NCBI GenBank assembly: GCA_002919305.1
Contig: PKFB01000033.1
Coordinates: forward strand, 169,972 to 233,971
DNA length: 64,000 bases
Reading direction: 5' to 3'
From: Actinomycetales bacterium
GTDB taxonomy: Bacteria > Actinomycetota > Actinomycetes > Mycobacteriales > Micromonosporaceae
The position numbers were made by a program, and so were the translations under genes. The notes beneath the pieces are model-generated. The model ran no database searches. It was not told the origin of the DNA and worked only from the letters and a program-made list of their open reading frames with translations. Below are positions 60,457 to 64,000 of the stretch, piece by piece. How positions within the stretch are numbered: position 1 is the first letter of the stretch; each line of letters opens with the position of its first letter.

Positions 60457-62985
60457 GTGCACGATTCCCCCTTGGCCCGACGATCCCCGACACGATGGCG
60501 CACCCGGTTATCCGGGATAGTCCTGACCACCCTGATGCTCCCCTTGGGGGTGCCCGGCGCCGCCCTCGCCCAGTCAACCGACGGACTGGAGAAGATTGAC
60601 CCGGAGGTGCTCGCTGAGGTCGCCGGCGGTGAGGAGACCACGTTCTGGGTGACCGTGGCTGGCGACGCTGATCTCAGCGGCGCACAGCGCTTAGCCGACG
60701 AGGCTCGCCCCGCGTTCGTCTACCAGACGAAAACCGCTCACGCCGAACACGCCCAACGCAGCCTGCGGGAGCTGCTGGAGCGACGCGACGTGGCGTACAC
60801 CTCGTTCTGGATCACCAACGAGATCCAGGTAACTGCGGACGAACGCGTCCTGCGGGAGATCGCCGCCCGCGACGACGTCGTCGCGATCACCCCGGATGAG
60901 CCACTGCCGTTACCAGAGACCGAACCGGGAACCCCGGAAGCGACCGTCAACGCGGTGGAGTGGAACATCGACCGCATCAACGCACCCCAGGTGTGGAGCG
61001 AGTACGGCACCCGCGGCGATGGCATCGTCGTCGCGCAGATCGACACCGGCGTGGACTACACCCACCCTGCGCTGTTCCGCTCCTACCGAGGCAACACCCC
61101 CACCGGCGTTGTTCATGACTACAACTGGTTCGGCCCGCTGGGGATCTGCAAACCGGTCGCGCCGTGCGACGCCTCCGAGCATGGCACCCACGTCATGGGG
61201 ATCATCGCCGGCCTTGACGGCGACAACCAGATCGGCGTCGCACCCAACGTCCGGTGGATCGCCGCCCAAGGATGCGACGGCGAGATGTGCCACCGCGATG
61301 CGCTGCTCGCAGCCGGTCAATGGATCATCGCACCGACCGACCTTAATGGAGAGAACCCCCGACCGGACCTCGCCCCGGACATCGTGAACAACTCCTGGGG
61401 AGGAGGAGCCGGCTCTGACCCTGAGTGGTACCTCGAGGTGGTCGAGGCGTGGGTCGCCGCCGGAATCTTCCCCGCCAACTCCAACGGCAATAACGGACCC
61501 GACTGCGGCACCGCCACCATCCCCGGCGCCTACGCCGTGAACTACTCCACCGCCTCGTTCGACATCAATAACGTCATCGAGTGGCGCTCCTCGCGAGGCC
61601 CTGGGCTGAACGGGGAGATCAAACCGAACATCGCCGCGCCCGGGGTGAACATCCGCTCGGCCAGGCCAGGCGGTGGCTACCGGACAACCAGCGGCAGTTC
61701 GATGGCCTCACCCCACACCGCAGGCACCGTGGCGCTGATGTGGTCAGCGGTACCCAGCCTACGAGGAGACGTCGCCGCCACCCGCCAGCTGCTCGATGAC
61801 GGCGCGATCGACGTCAACGACACCAGCTGCGGCGGCACCGCTGACGACAACAATGTGTGGGGCGAGGGGCGCCTCGACGCCTACGCCTCGGTGAGCGCGG
61901 CGGCGGCCGGTCAAGTCGTGGGCACTCTCCAGGGAGTCGTCGACTCCAACGGCACCCCCATCCCCGACGCCACCGTCACCGTGACCGGGCCGATGACCCG
62001 GACCGTCACCACCGCCTCCGACGGTTCCTACCTGTTCCCACGCCTGCTGCAGGGCAGCTACACGCTGACCGTGTCCCACTTCGAGTACACGACCTACACC
62101 GGCACGGTGAACGTCACCCCCAGCGGTGCGGTGCAGAACGTGTCACTGACGCTGCTACCCACCGCCACGGTCACCGGCACCGTCACCAACTCCGACGGCC
62201 CGGTCAGCGGTTCCACCGTCTCAGTGGTGGGCACATCGGTCAGCACCACCACCGACGCCTCCGGCACCTACCAGCTGACCCTCCCGGTGCGGGAACACTA
62301 CCTCACCGCGACCGCCCCGAGTGAGGATCGTTGCCACCGCGCCACCACCACACAGGTGGTGATGACCGGCGACACCACCCATAACATCCAGCTGGCGCGA
62401 CGCGTCTACGACGCCGGCTACACCTGCACCGGACCTGTCAGCGATTACCTGTCTGGGACCACACCGGTGGACCTCACCGACACGGAGAACGTTGAAGTGC
62501 CACTGCCGTTCCCGGTGCCCTTCTACGGAACCACGTACACCAGCCTGTGGGTGACCCCCTACGGCCTGGCCTGCTTCACGGGCCCCTTCGAGACTTTCGC
62601 GCCTACCGTTAATCGGCCACTGCCTCACAGCTTCTCGCCGGACGGATGCGTGTTCCCGTTCTGGGACGGTATCCAAGTAGACAGCCAGGCGGGGGTCTAC
62701 ACGGCCACCATCGGCAGCGGCGCCAGCCAGGTGTTCGTCGTGGAATGGCGGGATGTGGCCATCAGCGTGGACACCACCCAGCGGCTGTCGTTCAGTGTGA
62801 TCATCCAACAGGACGGCACGATCACATTCCGGTACGCCGGAATCGAAACCGGTGACCGAGAGAACGGCTCCTCCGCGACGATTGGCTTGGAGAGCGCGAA
62901 CGGCGTGGACGCGTTCCTCTACTCCTACAACTCACCGGTGGTGAAAGACGACACCTTCGGGGTGACCTTCCACCCACCCGCCTGA
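60457..62985 (+). CDS. Secreted S8-family subtilisin-like protease with beta-rich C-terminal domains
   Basis: 842-aa secreted protease. A basic start and hydrophobic core (RLSGIVLTTLMLPLGVPGAALA) form the signal peptide. A propeptide (about 45-150) contains the I9-like QVTADERVLREIAARDDVVAITPD. The catalytic domain carries VVAQIDTGVDYTHP (Asp at about 196), SEHGTHVMGIIAGL (His at about 242), NNSWGG (oxyanion Asn) and TSGSSMASPHTAGTVALMW (Ser at about 415). Two Ig-like/carboxypeptidase-regulatory-like domains (GTLQGVVDSNGTPIPDATVTVTGP; TVTGTVTNSDGPVSGSTVSVVG) are followed by a Cys-containing beta-rich domain ending TFGVTFHPPA. Substrate unknown. GTG start five bases after AGGGAG. Confidence 0.93.
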   Translation: MHDSPLARRSPTRWRTRLSGIVLTTLMLPLGVPGAALAQSTDGLEKIDPEVLAEVAGGEETTFWVTVAGDADLSGAQRLADEARPAFVYQTKTAHAEHAQRSLRELLERRDVAYTSFWITNEIQVTADERVLREIAARDDVVAITPDEPLPLPETEPGTPEATVNAVEWNIDRINAPQVWSEYGTRGDGIVVAQIDTGVDYTHPALFRSYRGNTPTGVVHDYNWFGPLGICKPVAPCDASEHGTHVMGIIAGLDGDNQIGVAPNVRWIAAQGCDGEMCHRDALLAAGQWIIAPTDLNGENPRPDLAPDIVNNSWGGGAGSDPEWYLEVVEAWVAAGIFPANSNGNNGPDCGTATIPGAYAVNYSTASFDINNVIEWRSSRGPGLNGEIKPNIAAPGVNIRSARPGGGYRTTSGSSMASPHTAGTVALMWSAVPSLRGDVAATRQLLDDGAIDVNDTSCGGTADDNNVWGEGRLDAYASVSAAAAGQVVGTLQGVVDSNGTPIPDATVTVTGPMTRTVTTASDGSYLFPRLLQGSYTLTVSHFEYTTYTGTVNVTPSGAVQNVSLTLLPTATVTGTVTNSDGPVSGSTVSVVGTSVSTTTDASGTYQLTLPVREHYLTATAPSEDRCHRATTTQVVMTGDTTHNIQLARRVYDAGYTCTGPVSDYLSGTTPVDLTDTENVEVPLPFPVPFYGTTYTSLWVTPYGLACFTGPFETFAPTVNRPLPHSFSPDGCVFPFWDGIQVDSQAGVYTATIGSGASQVFVVEWRDVAISVDTTQRLSFSVIIQQDGTITFRYAGIETGDRENGSSATIGLESANGVDAFLYSYNSPVVKDDTFGVTFHPPA

Positions 62986-62996
62986 TTAACTAACCC

Positions 62997-63033
62997 AGGT
63001 CCCCGGCGGAACCGCATCCGCCGGGGACCTTTT
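62997..63033 (+). terminator. Intrinsic terminator of the subtilase gene
   Basis: GGTCCCCGGCGG and CCGCCGGGGACC form a perfect 12-bp stem with an 8-base loop, followed directly by TTTT. This is the only terminator in the window with a clear T tract. Confidence 0.85.
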
Positions 63034-63315
63034 AATGTCGGCCTCCACAAAGGACAAAACACGTAATACCGCCGTTGTCAAAGGCCAGGCCGGGACTCCG
63101 GGAAGCGATCGCCAACGCAGTGGGGTGAAGCATCGACCGCGGCAACGCCCGCAAGTGGGGAGTGAAGGACAACAGCCGGCACGCAGGAAGCGCCTTTCAG
63201 GCAGGACGTTCTGGTGTGACGTACTGGTTACCGCATCGACGCGCCAGTCCTAGCAGCATCGATAACTCTCTGTATAAGATTTCTATACATATTTACAGTC
63301 AGCTCAGTAGAAATA
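63034..63315. other. Intergenic region before the Ro/Y-RNA-like locus
   Basis: No gene supported. It includes a 6-7-6 inverted repeat TGTATA-AGATTTC-TATACA at 63271-63289 within an AT-rich tract immediately upstream of the candidate ncRNA promoter. Confidence 0.4.
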
Positions 63316-63349
63316 TTGACGCTATTCATGCCGTGGGATGAGCTATAGT
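63316..63349 (+). promoter_or_regulatory. Candidate promoter of the Y-RNA-like transcript
   Basis: TATAGT (63344-63349) is a good -10 box and would start transcription near 63356. The best -35 match, TTGACG (63316-63321), is 22 bases away, longer than ideal, so the -35 assignment is weak. Confidence 0.45.
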
Positions 63350-63356
63350 GACGGTA

Positions 63357-63430
63357 CCTTTCGGTGCGAAGGTGACGGTTACTTCTCGTTGTAGACGCAG
63401 GACACCGTCACCGCCCTTGATCTCGGGAGG
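63357..63430 (+). ncRNA. Candidate Ro-binding Y RNA
   Basis: A predicted RNA of about 75 bases just upstream of a TROVE (Ro60) gene. The 5' strand GGTGCGAAGGTGACGGT (63363-63379) pairs with ACCGTCACC (63404-63412) over 9 bp. Beyond a short bulge, the 3' strand continues GCCCTTGAT. CCTTTC (63357-63362) can pair with GGGAGG (63425-63430) to close the base. The strands GGTNCGAAGGT and ACNGCNCTTGA closely match the conserved Ro60-binding stem of vertebrate Y RNA as I remember it. The loop is only about 24 bases, so it lacks the tRNA-like module of many bacterial Y RNAs. Expression and Ro binding are untested. Confidence 0.6.
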
Positions 63431-63512
63431 GCCACTAATACATGGGGGAGGTCTTTTAAGGACCCTCCCCTTGATGCCTATTGAGGTCCTCCCACGCTAA
63501 CCAGGGGGACCT
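63425..63512 (+). promoter_or_regulatory. Two-state leader of the TROVE gene with a hidden ribosome-binding site
   Basis: GGGAGGGCC (63425-63433) can pair with GGTCCTCCC (63485-63493) over 9 bp, one of them G-U. The same downstream strand, AGGTCCTCC (63484-63492), can instead pair with GGGGGACCT (63504-63512) over 9 bp, one G-U, which covers the AGGGGG ribosome-binding site of the TROVE gene. The two helices exclude each other. A further hairpin with GGGGAGG/CCTCCCC stem lies between them near 63443-63470. Confidence 0.5.
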
Positions 63513-63514
63513 AT

Positions 63515-64000
63515 TTGGTTGCTAAATACAACCGTGCATCTTGCCTGACCCACTGGGCGTTCTCCGATTCGGACGAAATCCGTTCCGACCGGCCGCATGC
63601 ATGAAGGCGCCCCGGGATGGGCGCGGGAGAGCCGCGCGGCGCTGTTTCTGGCGGCGGTGTTGGCCATGGCCGGCGAGGACACTTTCCACGAAACCGCCAC
63701 CGAGCGAAACACCCGCTTTGTCAAGCTGGTGCGGCGGATGACGCTCAAGGACTGGCCGTGGCTGACCCGGTTCCTCCCCTGGCTGCGGACTGAGGCGAAC
63801 ATTCGCTCTGAGGCCTTGGTGGCTGCCTTAGAAGCGGTCCGGGCGCGCCTTGGCCGCAATATGCCGACGCCGGATGGGGTGCTGACCGGGCGGCAGCTGG
63901 TGGCGTCGGTGTTGCAACGGGCTGATGAGCCTGGCGAGGCGTTGGGGTACTGGACCGGCCGGTACGGCCGGTCCATCCCCAAGCCGATCAAGCGGGGAAG
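63515..64000 (+). CDS. TROVE-domain (Ro60/Rsr) RNA-binding protein, 5' part, apparent frameshift
   Basis: The gene begins near a TTG at 63515, six bases after AGGGGG, and runs off the window end. The first frame reads MVAKYNRASCL, matching the MAKFN-type start of actinobacterial TROVE proteins. The conserved part continues in the next frame from about 63549: PTGRSPIRTKSVPTGRMHEGAPGWARESRAALFLAAVLAMAGEDTFHE, then WLRTEANIRSEALVAALEAV and SVLQRADEPGEALGYWTGRYGRSIPKPIKRG. The join needs one skipped base near 63546-63549. A true mutation, a sequencing error or a programmed shift are all possible; ATG 63597 would also give an in-frame short start. Ro60 proteins bind Y RNAs and misfolded RNAs. Domain identity is strong. 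Confidence 0.85.

Noticed and set aside
63513..63533. GGTTG-N7-CAACC hairpin resembling a tRNA T-arm, considered as a tRNA-like module of the Y RNA
   Set aside because: It falls on the TROVE start codon and its first coding residues, and no matching D-arm, anticodon arm or acceptor stem was found.
63497..63991. Minus-strand frame and a short plus-strand frame (63541-63741) over the TROVE gene
   Set aside because: The TROVE motifs are in a different plus-strand frame, so both are shadows.
1..64000. tRNA, rRNA or CRISPR arrays
   Set aside because: No T-arm consensus in a tRNA context, no rRNA-like conserved blocks and no regularly spaced repeats were seen.

Overview
This window comes from a high-GC Gram-positive actinomycete. 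It carries a mycothiol ligase gene (mshC) inside the cluster of conserved actinobacterial proteins that usually accompanies it, a SARP/AfsR-type regulator, several LacI regulators, a Tat-exported xylanase, an F420-type LLM oxidoreductase and many GTG starts. Many genes have a TAnnnT -10 box 6-7 bases before the start codon, which implies leaderless mRNAs. The enzyme set (GH11 xylanase, GH2 beta-mannosidase, uronate catabolism) suggests a plant-biomass degrader, perhaps a Streptosporangiales-type organism; the genus cannot be named from sequence alone.

Layout. 1-8.9 kb: housekeeping cluster (LLM oxidoreductase, uppP, MSMEG_4193-type phosphomutase, DUF3090, SCO1664-family kinase-like protein, mshC, MerR and GntR regulators, PAC2 protein). 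9-16.3 kb: metH, secA2, a small protein and a HAD phosphatase. 16.5-21.6 kb: an exported copper-SOD-like protein diverging from dhaK-dhaL-dhaM, where dhaM is a DhaM-HPr-enzyme I fusion. 21.7-27.4 kb: spermidine-synthase-like protein, Ser/Thr kinase, DUF3159 membrane protein, a 1 kb gene-poor stretch and a membrane-anchored Cys-rich protein. 27.6-36.8 kb: LacI regulator, beta-mannosidase, GNATs, ROK sugar kinase, a decayed plasmid-type parA with its small partner gene, a KDG-kinase-like PfkB protein and a DHFR-like protein. 36.8-40 kb: SARP-NB-ARC-TPR regulator. 40.2-52 kb: a uronate locus, made of a minus-strand operon (two Gfo/Idh/MocA oxidoreductases, UxuB-like, FucD-like, UxaC) divergent from lacI and a sugar ABC importer without its own ATPase. 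52.5-55.9 kb: MoxR-type AAA plus VWA pair. 56-63 kb: quinone oxidoreductase/HxlR pair, GH11 xylanase, NAD(P)-binding protein and a secreted subtilase.

The right edge (63.3-64 kb) is the most unusual part. It holds the start of a TROVE-domain (Ro60/Rsr) gene. Directly upstream is a short RNA candidate whose 5' and 3' strands closely resemble a Ro-binding Y RNA stem. Between them lies a leader that can form two mutually exclusive 9-bp helices, one of which covers the Shine-Dalgarno sequence. The N-terminal coding sequence needs a one-base frame change to join the conserved TROVE domain.

How the genes work together. The GH11 xylanase and the beta-mannosidase release hemicellulose sugars. The ABC importer probably brings in a uronate-containing or related sugar. 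UxaC, the UxuB-like enzyme, a dehydratase and the KDG kinase outline a glucuronate-to-KDG-phosphate route. LacI-type CG-centred palindromes sit on the promoters of these units. The glycerone kinase branch carries its complete PEP relay in one polypeptide.
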